Shown here one piece after another: positions 36,144 to 44,753 of a stretch of DNA of 64,000 nt. The notes below the pieces were generated by a model. That model was not told where the DNA came from. It ran no database searches and saw only the letters and a list, made by a program, of their open reading frames with translations. The translations under genes were made by a program, and so were the position numbers. Source of the stretch: Gimesia chilikensis (lineage in GTDB: Bacteria > Planctomycetota > Planctomycetia > Planctomycetales > Planctomycetaceae); NCBI RefSeq assembly GCF_008329715.1, contig NZ_VTSR01000008.1, positions 1 to 64,000 of the forward strand. The letters run 5' to 3'. Position 1 is the first letter of the stretch. Each line of letters starts with the position of its first letter.

Positions 36144-37009
36144 AACTCAGCATCCTCTATCGCGGTCCTCTCTCCAGTTGTAACTACGACTGTCATTACT
36201 GCCCTTTCGCCAAGCGCCACGAAACCGCCGCGGAACTGAAAACCGACCGACTCGCTCTCGAACGCCTGGTGGACTGGATCAAAGGCCGCCGCGAAGATTC
36301 GCTCTCCCTGTTCTTCACCCCCTGGGGAGAAGCACTCACCCGCCGCTGGTATCAATCAGCCATCTGTGAACTGACCCGCCTCCCTCAGATTGAGAAAATC
36401 GCTGCCCAGACCAATCTCTCATACGATCTGCAATGGATTGAAAACGCCAACGTCTCCCGGCTCGCACTCTGGTGTACCTTTCACCCCTCGCAGACAACGC
36501 GGTCCCGTTTTCTCTCACAGTCACGCAGACTGACCGAGCTCGGCGTCGCACACAGCGTCGGTGCAGTCGGGCTCCCCGATGATCTGCCCGAAATCGAACG
36601 GCTGCGTGCAGAACTTCCCGACAATATCTATCTCTGGGTCAACGCTGCCAAAAGTTCCGGCGTGGATTATCGCGGCGAGTTACTGGATCGCTTCACGGCC
36701 ATCGACCCGCTGTTTCAGCTCAACACCCAATATCATGCAAGCCTCGGACGCAGCTGCCGGTGCGGCTCCAGTGTGATTTCGGTTGACGGGGCCGGCGACA
36801 TCTATCGCTGCCACTTCATCAAACAGCCACTGGGAAACATTTATGAACCCGGATTTGCAGACACACTCATCGATCGCCCCTGTTCAAACCAGACCTGTGG
36901 CTGTCACATCGGTTATGTACACATGGATGAACTGCAGCTTTACCCGGTCTTTGGGAGCGGTATACTGGAACGCATCCCCGCGGAATTTCACCTGCGCCCG
37001 GCAAAATAA
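36134..37009 (+). CDS. STM4011-family radical SAM enzyme
   Basis: This 291-residue radical SAM protein carries CNYDCHYC near residue 16 and FFTPWGEAL near 60, followed by a C-terminal cysteine cluster: SCRCGSS near 212, YRCHFIK near 228 and CSNQTCGCHIG near 252. The cluster probably binds an additional iron-sulfur centre, as in SPASM or twitch domains. Its ATG lies ten bases inside the end of the STM4012-like gene, so translation is coupled. The reading frame is open far upstream of this ATG, but only this start gives the conserved MSLKLSILYRGPLSS opening. It closes the plus-strand half of the cassette. Confidence 0.85.
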   Translation: MSLKLSILYRGPLSSCNYDCHYCPFAKRHETAAELKTDRLALERLVDWIKGRREDSLSLFFTPWGEALTRRWYQSAICELTRLPQIEKIAAQTNLSYDLQWIENANVSRLALWCTFHPSQTTRSRFLSQSRRLTELGVAHSVGAVGLPDDLPEIERLRAELPDNIYLWVNAAKSSGVDYRGELLDRFTAIDPLFQLNTQYHASLGRSCRCGSSVISVDGAGDIYRCHFIKQPLGNIYEPGFADTLIDRPCSNQTCGCHIGYVHMDELQLYPVFGSGILERIPAEFHLRPAK

Positions 37010-37094
37010 CTTCCTGCGCAGTACCTAAGTCGTTTACCCAAACGAAGTACGCCGTGAATCTTAAAAACTTCACACACGCTTCACAGTCCCACGC

Positions 37095-37125
37095 TTTACA
37101 AACCCGGACCGCCTGCCCCTATAAT
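37095..37125 (+). promoter_or_regulatory. Probable promoter of the alkaline phosphatase gene
   Basis: TTTACA (37095-37100) and a perfect TATAAT (37120-37125) are spaced by 19 bases, slightly wide. They predict a leader of about 58 bases before the ATG at 37190. No Pho box was recognised. Confidence 0.5.
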
Positions 37126-37189
37126 ATTGTACTACCCGCCCATACTTCTTAGACCGATTTCAACCGCTACAACACGACTTGAGGAAACT

Positions 37190-38866
37190 ATGAAACGCGC
37201 TGCTGTATCCAGCCTGTTCGCGCTGACTTTACTTGCAATCTGTTTACCCGTCTCCGCCAAAAAACCGGAGGCAGATCATATTCGCAAGCTCCAGACCGAA
37301 GCCATTCGTAATAAGAAAAGCCCCGTTGCACACTGGGGGCTCGAACCCGAAAAATATATCCAATGGTCCAACCATTCGCTGCGGCTGATTCCCGTCTACA
37401 CCTTCGGCACCAAAGACGCCGGCCAGGGCATTGATCTCAATTCTTACACCGGTGTGAACAGCCCCTATCGCGATTCGAAAAAGCTGGAAGCCATTTATGG
37501 ATACTCGCCTGCCAACACTGTAAACCCCAAGGCAGACTACCTGGACCAGACCAACCTCTACAATATCCAAGAAGCAGCTCTGAAAGCCGGTAAGAAGAAC
37601 ATCATTCTCTTCGTCTTTGACGGCATGGACTGGCAGACGACCAAGGCCGCTGCCCTGTATTACTCCAAGGGTGACAAATACAAAGGTGGACGCGGCACTG
37701 GTCTCCTCTTCCAGGACTACCCTGCTGCAGGCACCTCGCAGTTCGGCTACATGGTGACTGCTCCTCATAATGCCGCCACCAACGTGGATGTCGATAAGCA
37801 GACCGTGCTTAATCCGGGTGGTAAAATCCGAGGGGGCTATAATGCGGAAAAAGGGGGTCCTAACCCCTGGACTCCCGGCAACGACATCAAATATCTGATC
37901 AGCAGTCCCAGCAACAATTACGGAGAGCACGCCTATCCGGACTCGGCAAACACCGCCACTTCGATGACCGCGGGAATCAAGTCCTACAACAATGCCATCA
38001 ACGTGGATCCCACCGGAGCCCCGGTGATGACCATCGCCCACCAGGCACAGCAGGACGGCTATTCTGTCGGTGTCGTCACCAGTGTTCCCATTACGCACGC
38101 CACTCCCGCTGCCGCCTACGCACACAACGTCAGCCGCAACGATTACCAGGACCTGGCCCGCGACCTCGTAGGACAGACCTCGATCTCACATCCGGAAGAA
38201 TCGCTGCCCGGACTCGATGTCGTTCTCGGCGGTGGACACGGCACAAAAGAAAAAGCCAGCGGCGCTAAATCGCACGGCAAAAACTTCGTCCCCGGCTGGA
38301 AGTACATCTCTGAAGAAACCATCAAACAGGCCGATGTCAAAAACGGTGGAAAATATACCGTCGCTCTCAGAACAGACGGCGTGGAAGGGAAAGCCGGCCT
38401 CCAGAAAGCAACTCAGGCCGCCATCAAAAACAAGACCCGCCTACTGGGTGTGTACGGCGTCGGAGCTCATGCAGCTCACCTCCCCTTCCAGACGGCGGAC
38501 GGCGATTACCAGCCCGCCCCCGGCAAGACGAGTGCCGAAACATACTCAGCCGCCGACATCAAGGAAAACCCCACTCTGGCTGATATGACCGAGTCAGCCC
38601 TCGATGTGCTCAGCCAGAACAAAAAAGGATTCTGGCTGCTCGTCGAAGCCGGCGATGTCGACTGGGCCAACCACGATAACAACCTCGACAACTCCATCGG
38701 TGCTGTCAAAAGTGGGGAAGCCGCCTTCAAAGTCATCACCGACTGGGTCGAAAAGAACAGCAACTGGAAGGACACCGTCGTAATCCTCACCGCCGATCAT
38801 GGGCACTACCTGCACATCGATCAGCCCGAGGCCCTGATTCCTCCCAGTGCGAAAAAACAGAAGTAA
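37190..38866 (+). CDS. Exported alkaline phosphatase
   Basis: This 558-residue protein (from the ATG at 37190, with GAGGAAAC five bases before it) has a signal peptide and an alkaline phosphatase domain that frees phosphate from monoesters in the periplasm. Metal and catalytic motifs are FVFDGMDW near 143, the nucleophile serine in DSANTATSMTAG near 253, VEAGDVDWANHDNN near 484, and LTADHGHYLH near 532. The chain ends about 25 residues after ADHGH, so the region that carries the last zinc-binding histidine (His412 in E. coli) is missing or replaced. The first 140 residues before the DGMD strand are longer than usual. Confidence 0.87.
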   Translation: MKRAAVSSLFALTLLAICLPVSAKKPEADHIRKLQTEAIRNKKSPVAHWGLEPEKYIQWSNHSLRLIPVYTFGTKDAGQGIDLNSYTGVNSPYRDSKKLEAIYGYSPANTVNPKADYLDQTNLYNIQEAALKAGKKNIILFVFDGMDWQTTKAAALYYSKGDKYKGGRGTGLLFQDYPAAGTSQFGYMVTAPHNAATNVDVDKQTVLNPGGKIRGGYNAEKGGPNPWTPGNDIKYLISSPSNNYGEHAYPDSANTATSMTAGIKSYNNAINVDPTGAPVMTIAHQAQQDGYSVGVVTSVPITHATPAAAYAHNVSRNDYQDLARDLVGQTSISHPEESLPGLDVVLGGGHGTKEKASGAKSHGKNFVPGWKYISEETIKQADVKNGGKYTVALRTDGVEGKAGLQKATQAAIKNKTRLLGVYGVGAHAAHLPFQTADGDYQPAPGKTSAETYSAADIKENPTLADMTESALDVLSQNKKGFWLLVEAGDVDWANHDNNLDNSIGAVKSGEAAFKVITDWVEKNSNWKDTVVILTADHGHYLHIDQPEALIPPSAKKQK

Positions 38867-38867
38867 C

Positions 38868-38891
38868 GCAGGCTGACTTCAGTTCGCCTGC
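38868..38891. terminator. Small hairpin between convergent genes
   Basis: GCAGGC and GCCTGC form a 6-bp stem in the 12-base gap and the first codons read backwards from mrdA. It overlaps the mrdA stop and lacks a T run, so it is only a candidate bidirectional terminator. Confidence 0.3.
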
Positions 38892-41131
38892 AACTTCGGT
38901 TGTGTTGGCTGCAGCACGCTGGTATCGAGCATCGCTCGCACCAGCTTCTGCGCCACCGGCCCAGCCACACGACTCCCCGAACCGCCATGCTCGATCACCA
39001 CGGCAAATGCGTACTTCGGTCGCTGTGCGGGCACAAACCCCGCAAACCACGCATGGTCGTTCTTGCCGCCTCCGTTTTCCGCGGTCCCCGTTTTACCGGC
39101 AATCGTAACTTCCTTGAGACGCACCGTTTTATAACCTGTCCCCCGTGGATGCGCGACCACCTCAATCAAACCTTCCCGCACCCGTTCCAGCGTGCCGGGA
39201 TGAATGCCACTCACGTATCGCCGCGGATACGAAATCATCTGCCGCGTCGTCGTGGATGATTCCGCGGAAGGCACCACACTATGCGCTAAATGAGGCACGA
39301 CCATTTCACCGTCATTGGCCACCACCGCCATCAGCCGCGCAATCTGCAGGGGTGTCACCGTCAGCCGCGACTGACCAATGGCCATGCCCAGTGTGTCCCC
39401 GGGATACCAGGGCGATTTCTTCTCAGACTTAGGCGGGGTGGGATCAGGCAAATGACCGCCCCGCTCTCCCGGGATGTCGATCCCCGTCGGTTTGCCGAAC
39501 CCCAGTTGATCGGCCCAGTGATGAATCGCCTCCGGTCCCATCGTTCGGGCCGCCTGGAAGAAATAGACGTTACACGATTCCCGCAGCGCCCGCGTCAAAG
39601 TCAATTCATTATGCCCCACACCAAAGTGCCGGTAGATATAGTCGCGATGACGATCGGGCCGATCCAGATAACCGCGGCAGATAAACGGTTCATCAGGGTC
39701 CACCTTACCGCTTTCCATGAGGGCAATCGAAGTCAGCGCCTTGAATGTCGAACCCGGGGGCAACATCATCTGTGTCGCCCGGGGAAACAACGGACGTCGT
39801 GGATCATTCAATACGGCCTGCCACTCTTCCGGGGTCGGATGCAGCAGCAGATTCAGATCGTAGCGCGGCGCGGAAGCCGTCGCCACGATCGCCCCGGTGC
39901 GAACATCAAGTACGACAATACAACCACCGGCCGCGGGGTCGGTCTGCTCCGCAGGTTGCTCCTCGGTCCCCACGCGCAGTTCCTGCAGTGATTCATCCAG
40001 CAGGTCCTGCACCTGGTCCTGCAGACCCGTGTTCAAAGTCAGCACTACGTCATCGCCCGACTTCGGCTCGCGGATAATCTCGGTACGGATAATCTCCCCC
40101 TGCCGGTTCCGAACCACTTTTTTCAAGCCTCGCAGGCCGCGCAGGTATCGGTCGTAGGTTCGCTCGACCCCCATCTTGCCGATCCGGTCCCCTTCCTTGT
40201 AATCCAGTGGATCTCCCTCAGGAAACCGCTGCTGCCGAGCCTTCAATGTCTTCTCATCAATCCGATGACGAATCCCAATTTCGTGGGGTGCCAGCGTTTT
40301 CTGCGGATATTCCCGCAACGTCGCCACCTGGATGTGAATGCCCGGAAACCGCTCCGGATGTGCCGAGATGGCCAGGGCAATCTCCCGGGGAATCCCGGAA
40401 GCCAGCGTGTGATAATCCAGCTCTTCCCGCACCACAATCCGCTCACGCCGTGGACGACGCGGGGGCCGCGTTAAGGCATCTTTGAACAAGGTCCAGAATT
40501 TCTGCAGCTGATCCTGTTCTGCATTGGCCTGCGTTTCCACATCAGAATCGTCGGACGAACTCACCCCTTCTTTTTGAGCGGCACGCTCATTCACACTTTC
40601 GATAATCGTCTCAACGCGTTGTTGTACGTCCCTGCATGAGGTCTGCAGTTCCTCAGGGCTGGTCTTCATCACCTGTGCCAGTTCGTCCCATAACTGCTGT
40701 CGTCGCGCCAGCACTTTCTCCTGGGCCGCCTCAACCTTCTCCCGATTGCGGCGTTCCACCGGTTCGAGCAGCGTCAACGCCTGCTGTTTGAGCCACCTCG
40801 GATTCGGCGGTTCTTCCAGCCAGCGGTAATGGGCCTGCAGGTCAAAGCGTTCGACATCCAGTGCCAGCACGCGACCATCAATGGAAACGATCCGCCCGTC
40901 ACGGCTTGGTATGCTTTCGAATGATTCCGTCGTTTTCCCGAACTGTGAATAAAAGTGTTCCGCATTCATCATCTGAATGAAGAGTAACCGTCCACTGACC
41001 GCCAGCAGGGGGACCACCAGAATCAAACCCAGCAGAAACACACGAACGCCGGGCAGACGATCTACCTGAAACGACTGGCCCGCGGCCTCGTTTTCCAGTG
41101 TCATATGATCATTGCCGAGACGGTTTCGCAT
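38879..41131 (-). CDS. mrdA: Penicillin-binding protein 2, elongation transpeptidase
   Basis: This 750-residue class B penicillin-binding protein crosslinks peptidoglycan during cell elongation. It has one N-terminal membrane segment (about 30-52), a dimerisation domain and a transpeptidase domain (about 380-740). The active-site motifs are GSTFKAL near 468 (SxxK), ESCNVYF near 523 (SxN) and AGKTGTAENG near 688 (KTG). It is more than 100 residues longer than E. coli PBP2 because of a charged, coiled-coil-like insert at about 100-250. GAGGAA lies 11 bases before the ATG. It is the last gene of the mreB-mreC-mreD-mrdA operon. Confidence 0.92.
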   Translation of the reverse strand: MRNRLGNDHMTLENEAAGQSFQVDRLPGVRVFLLGLILVVPLLAVSGRLLFIQMMNAEHFYSQFGKTTESFESIPSRDGRIVSIDGRVLALDVERFDLQAHYRWLEEPPNPRWLKQQALTLLEPVERRNREKVEAAQEKVLARRQQLWDELAQVMKTSPEELQTSCRDVQQRVETIIESVNERAAQKEGVSSSDDSDVETQANAEQDQLQKFWTLFKDALTRPPRRPRRERIVVREELDYHTLASGIPREIALAISAHPERFPGIHIQVATLREYPQKTLAPHEIGIRHRIDEKTLKARQQRFPEGDPLDYKEGDRIGKMGVERTYDRYLRGLRGLKKVVRNRQGEIIRTEIIREPKSGDDVVLTLNTGLQDQVQDLLDESLQELRVGTEEQPAEQTDPAAGGCIVVLDVRTGAIVATASAPRYDLNLLLHPTPEEWQAVLNDPRRPLFPRATQMMLPPGSTFKALTSIALMESGKVDPDEPFICRGYLDRPDRHRDYIYRHFGVGHNELTLTRALRESCNVYFFQAARTMGPEAIHHWADQLGFGKPTGIDIPGERGGHLPDPTPPKSEKKSPWYPGDTLGMAIGQSRLTVTPLQIARLMAVVANDGEMVVPHLAHSVVPSAESSTTTRQMISYPRRYVSGIHPGTLERVREGLIEVVAHPRGTGYKTVRLKEVTIAGKTGTAENGGGKNDHAWFAGFVPAQRPKYAFAVVIEHGGSGSRVAGPVAQKLVRAMLDTSVLQPTQPKLQAN

Positions 41132-41171
41132 TAGAAATTCAGTTCCTCAAGTCCCCTGTCAGGGACACTCA

Positions 41172-41711
41172 TCAATGAGAATAACGAGAGGTGTAAGCAC
41201 GTGTTCCCGCAAGCGAGGAACCACCGGAGACAGGCAGCAGTGCCTTCCCGATCTTGCACAGTAGTAAAACAGACAGTCCCACCGCCGACGAATAGAGCGC
41301 ATTTCCTGCAGAGACAGGCAGCAGACTCGTCAACGTCTCCACAGCAGGCAAGCTCCCCTGGTTCACAATCTGAAACAGCACATCAAAGGCCAGCGCCATC
41401 GTGGTGAAGACTGACGCACGACTCACAAGCGAACGCAGTTCGAACTGCACCTGAATACGATAGACGAACCAGCAGAGCGCGGTCACCACCAGCACACCCG
41501 TTCCCGGGTGAGCATCATCAAAGGTTTCACAGATGATGCCGACCAGAATCGCCCAGACGAACACCTGCGCATCTCGTAACCAGAACAGTGCCAGGCAGAG
41601 CACGACCAGCGGCAGATTGGGACGGCTGCCCGCCACAATCATTTCGGACGCCAGCCCGACCTGGGCAATCACCGCCAGATAACAGAGCAGCAGTAAGCTG
41701 AAGAATTTCAA
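41172..41711 (-). CDS. mreD: Rod-shape protein MreD-like membrane protein
   Basis: This 179-residue protein has about five hydrophobic membrane segments spread over its length (for example FFSLLLLCYLAVIAQVGL at the start and FVWAILVGIICETF near 51). MreD sequences are poorly conserved, so the call rests mostly on size, topology and position between mreC and mrdA with gaps of 14 and 40 bases. It should sit in the inner membrane and bridge MreB/MreC to the wall synthases. Confidence 0.75.
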   Translation of the reverse strand: MKFFSLLLLCYLAVIAQVGLASEMIVAGSRPNLPLVVLCLALFWLRDAQVFVWAILVGIICETFDDAHPGTGVLVVTALCWFVYRIQVQFELRSLVSRASVFTTMALAFDVLFQIVNQGSLPAVETLTSLLPVSAGNALYSSAVGLSVLLLCKIGKALLPVSGGSSLAGTRAYTSRYSH

Positions 41712-41725
41712 CGTCGATTCCTTTC

Positions 41726-42691
41726 TCAGTTCGCCAACAGCCGTCGCGGATTGATAATCTGTCGCAGCACACTCACCTGGCGCACTTCAGACAGCTTCAC
41801 CGCCGGTTCCACAACGATCTTCCAGTACGGTGCCCCACGGGGAAGCTCGGCTTCGATCACCCGCCCGTAATACATCGGCTGCCCCAGCGTCGACTGCATG
41901 CTCAGGGGAAGTTCACGATCGACTTCCCCCGTGTAGACTTCCTGTCCCACCTGGATCGATTCGGTCGGGGGGATCTGTAACAGTTCGCATTTTCCTTCAC
42001 CGCGTCCCACCAGAATTCCATCCGTTCCCAGTTGCAGCCCCTGTTCGGTCTTACGGGCAATCCGGGCCGAGCCACGATAGTTAACCGACGTAATCGGAAT
42101 CAGCGTACTCGTCCACTTGCCGACTTCGCTGATCTTACCAATCACCGCCTGTCCCACATAAAGCGAGTAGCCTGCTTTCACACCCTGCGCCGTTCCCTGA
42201 TCGATCACAGGCAGATCCGACTGCAGCACAAACGAAGATTCAAATACGCCCTGCGCACCGCCCTGATTCAACAACCGTCCTTCTCTCAAGAGCGCAATCG
42301 AGGCTTCTCCCAGAACGTTGGCTTCAATCAGATCGGGAACCAGCAAACGGTCACTCTGATGGGTGTCGTAATCGGGCGCTCCCGTACGCCTGAGCTGGGC
42401 AAGTTCGTCAGCCAGTCGTAGCCGTTCCAGCGCGAGTCGACGGTTCTCTTCTTCCACTGCCGCGAGTTCGCATTCCAGTTGTTCCACTCGACCGTCAGGC
42501 ACATTCGTTTTGACTTCCGGGACATCCCGTTTCTTCAAGGTCTGTACCAGCGATAATCCAGGACGCACCGCATCCCGAACCAAATTCGACAGTCGGCTGG
42601 AGTACTCCTGCGGAACAACGTACAGACCGACCCCGATGGTCACCGCCAGGAGTACCAGCTTGATCTCTGCTGATCGGGATTCGCGTTTCAT
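41726..42691 (-). CDS. mreC: Rod-shape protein MreC
   Basis: This 321-residue protein has one N-terminal membrane segment (about 11-28), a coiled coil (about 68-105, rich in Leu and Glu/Arg) and the paired beta-barrel domains typical of MreC. Motifs include DQGTAQGVKAGYSLYVG, VIGKISEVGKWTSTLIPITS and IQVGQEVYTG. MreC links cytoplasmic MreB to periplasmic PBP2. It starts 18 bases after the mreB stop. Confidence 0.88.
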   Translation of the reverse strand: MKRESRSAEIKLVLLAVTIGVGLYVVPQEYSSRLSNLVRDAVRPGLSLVQTLKKRDVPEVKTNVPDGRVEQLECELAAVEEENRRLALERLRLADELAQLRRTGAPDYDTHQSDRLLVPDLIEANVLGEASIALLREGRLLNQGGAQGVFESSFVLQSDLPVIDQGTAQGVKAGYSLYVGQAVIGKISEVGKWTSTLIPITSVNYRGSARIARKTEQGLQLGTDGILVGRGEGKCELLQIPPTESIQVGQEVYTGEVDRELPLSMQSTLGQPMYYGRVIEAELPRGAPYWKIVVEPAVKLSEVRQVSVLRQIINPRRLLAN

Positions 42692-42709
42692 CGATCCGGG
42701 CTCGTCCTT

Positions 42710-43759
42710 TTAAAAGTCACCTTCGCCATTATCAAAGGCATGCCGCCACTGGCTCAGATGTTCCAGGCAGATCGCCGTTCCGCGGGCCACGGTCCGCAGT
42801 GGATCCTCATCCACCCGCACCGGAATCCCCAGCTGTTCGCTCATGTAATATTCCAGCCCCCGCAGCAGAGCACCACCACCCGTGAGGACCATGCCGTTAT
42901 CCGCGAGATCCGCCACCAGTTCCGGCTTGCACTGTTCGATGGTCTGTTTACAACAGTTCAGAATCGATTCCAGCGGACCATGCAACGCATCGCGTAATTC
43001 TTCGCTGGTCACAATCGCTTTCCGCGGAATACTGCTGATCGTATCCAGGCCCTTGACCTCACCGGTCAATTCCTGCTCCAGTGGATAAGCACTGCCCAGT
43101 TCCAGCTTCAGATCCTCTGCGGTCTGCACGCCAATCCGCAACGAGAAATGCTGCTTCATGTATTCCACGATCGCTTCATCACACTTGTCGCCGCCAATCC
43201 GCACCGAATTGCTGACCACTGTATCGCCCAGACTCATGATGGCCACTTCGCTCGTCCCGCCACCGATGTCACAAACCATACTCGCCATCGGTTCAGAAAT
43301 CGGCAGCCCGGCACCAATGCCCGCCGCCTTGGATTCTTCAATCAGGTAGACTCGTCCGGCGCCTGCTCGTTCGGCACTGTTGAACACGGCTCGCCTTTCG
43401 ACCGGCGTGATACTGCCCGGCACCGCAATCACAACCCGCGGTCGCAAACCACGCGAATGATGACGGGCCTTGAGAATGAAATACCGCAGCATCGACTCGC
43501 AGAGTTCGAAGTCGGTGATCACACCTTCCTTCAGAGGTCGTACGGCGATGATGCTGTCCGGCGTGCGCCCCAGCATCTGCTTGGCCAGCTTTCCGACGGC
43601 GGTTCCTTTGCCCAGAATCTTGCGGCTGCCTTTATGCAACGCCACTACCGAGGGTTCGTCCAGCGCAATCCCCTCGCCCTGGATCGCGACGAGTGTATTC
43701 GCCGTTCCCAGATCGATCGCCAAATCAGGACAGAGCCATTGACGTAAACGGTGCAGCAT
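42710..43759 (-). CDS. mreB: Rod-shape protein MreB, bacterial actin
   Basis: This 349-residue actin homologue forms ATP-dependent filaments under the inner membrane that guide wall elongation. The phosphate-1 loop AIDLGTANTLV near residue 15, the phosphate-2 motif VCDIGGGTSEVAIMSLG near 170, and the adenosine motif VLTGGGALLRGLEYY near 297 are all intact. The TPVERRAVFNSAERAGA segment is typical. Length is normal. It opens the four-gene shape operon. Planctomycetes lack FtsZ, so the presence of a complete MreBCD-PBP2 set is relevant to how this cell grows. Confidence 0.94.
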   Translation of the reverse strand: MLHRLRQWLCPDLAIDLGTANTLVAIQGEGIALDEPSVVALHKGSRKILGKGTAVGKLAKQMLGRTPDSIIAVRPLKEGVITDFELCESMLRYFILKARHHSRGLRPRVVIAVPGSITPVERRAVFNSAERAGAGRVYLIEESKAAGIGAGLPISEPMASMVCDIGGGTSEVAIMSLGDTVVSNSVRIGGDKCDEAIVEYMKQHFSLRIGVQTAEDLKLELGSAYPLEQELTGEVKGLDTISSIPRKAIVTSEELRDALHGPLESILNCCKQTIEQCKPELVADLADNGMVLTGGGALLRGLEYYMSEQLGIPVRVDEDPLRTVARGTAICLEHLSQWRHAFDNGEGDF

Positions 43760-43978
43760 CCTTGCACTACCGCTTCATGGAAAAAGAAGAACTGAGTGGA
43801 TAAGAAACAGTCGACAATCTCATCGATCAACCGACGAGACGCCTGTGATTCACATAACATCCTGTTAAGATTGGGAAAATGTATTCGAGATGGTGAGTTT
43901 CTGCAAGATGCAGTTTTGAAACTAATACATCGCCTTTAAAACAGGAAAACCTGGCAATCCTGGATAGCATTTCGGGAG

Positions 43979-44006
43979 TTGGATTCCCCCCCGACACTGC
44001 TATAAT
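43979..44006 (+). promoter_or_regulatory. Probable promoter of the CPBP protease gene
   Basis: TTGGAT (43979-43984) and a perfect TATAAT (44001-44006) with a 16-base spacer lie 38 bases before the chosen ATG. Confidence 0.55.
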
Positions 44007-44044
44007 CCCATTATCCTTGAACTTAGAGAGTGAACCCCTGCCCG

Positions 44045-44677
44045 ATGTCGAACCCGGACGACGAACAAGAACTGGATGATAATCCACCCCAGGATCAGCA
44101 ACTTTTAATTCTGGGCGGCTCCCTGTTCTCCATCGGCATCATCCTCGCTGCTTTCGGATTTGGCTGGGCTCTGGATATCAACCCGCTGACGAATCTGAAC
44201 TGGAGCTGGTCGGCACTCATCATCGGCACGCTGGCTGCGCTGCCCATGTTCGGATTCTTTCTACTCACGATGAAACTCCCCTTCCAGGCATTTCACAAGA
44301 TCAATCAGTTTCTGCTCGACGAAATCGGCCCCCGTATTGACAAGGCGTCTGTGCTGGAAGTGTTCATCCTCTGCATCTTCATCGGTCTGGGAGAAGAACT
44401 GCTCTTTCGCGGCGTTCTGCAATCCTGGTCCAACCAGTTTGGTGTGGTCTACGCCATCATCTTCACCAATCTGCTCTTTGGCATTCTACACTCGGTCACC
44501 CGCGTCTACGTCGTCGTCGCGTCACTGATGGGCGTCTACCTCAGCCTGCTGCTGATCCTCTTCACGCCTCAGAACCTGCTGATCCCCATCACCACACACA
44601 CGGTCTACGACTTCCTCTGCTTCATGATGCTCATCCGCATCTACCGCCAAAAAACAGCCGAGACCGCTGCTGACTGA
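44045..44677 (+). CDS. CPBP-family intramembrane metalloprotease
   Basis: This 210-residue membrane protein belongs to the CAAX-protease/bacteriocin-processing family. The first motif EELLFRGVLQSW (residues about 118-129, EExxxR) and the second motif NLLFGILHSVT (near 147, FxxxH) are present, and a third histidine is in TTHTVYDFL near 189, all within membrane helices. Such enzymes cleave prenylated or other membrane peptides, and many have unknown targets. A GTG at 44030 could be used instead of the ATG. A strong terminator follows at 44694-44733. Confidence 0.85.
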   Translation: MSNPDDEQELDDNPPQDQQLLILGGSLFSIGIILAAFGFGWALDINPLTNLNWSWSALIIGTLAALPMFGFFLLTMKLPFQAFHKINQFLLDEIGPRIDKASVLEVFILCIFIGLGEELLFRGVLQSWSNQFGVVYAIIFTNLLFGILHSVTRVYVVVASLMGVYLSLLLILFTPQNLLIPITTHTVYDFLCFMMLIRIYRQKTAETAAD

Positions 44678-44693
44678 TTCTGGCACAGGCCGT

Positions 44694-44733
44694 AAAAAAA
44701 GCAGGACGGGCTCTCCTTAACCCGTCCTGCTTT
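44694..44733. terminator. Strong bidirectional terminator
   Basis: The stem AAAGCAGGACGGG / CCCGTCCTGCTTT (13 bp) has a ten-base loop and an A run on one side and T bases on the other. It lies between the convergent CPBP and oxidoreductase genes and should serve both. Confidence 0.88.
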
Positions 44734-44753
44734 AATTGGCATCCGTTCCAGAT

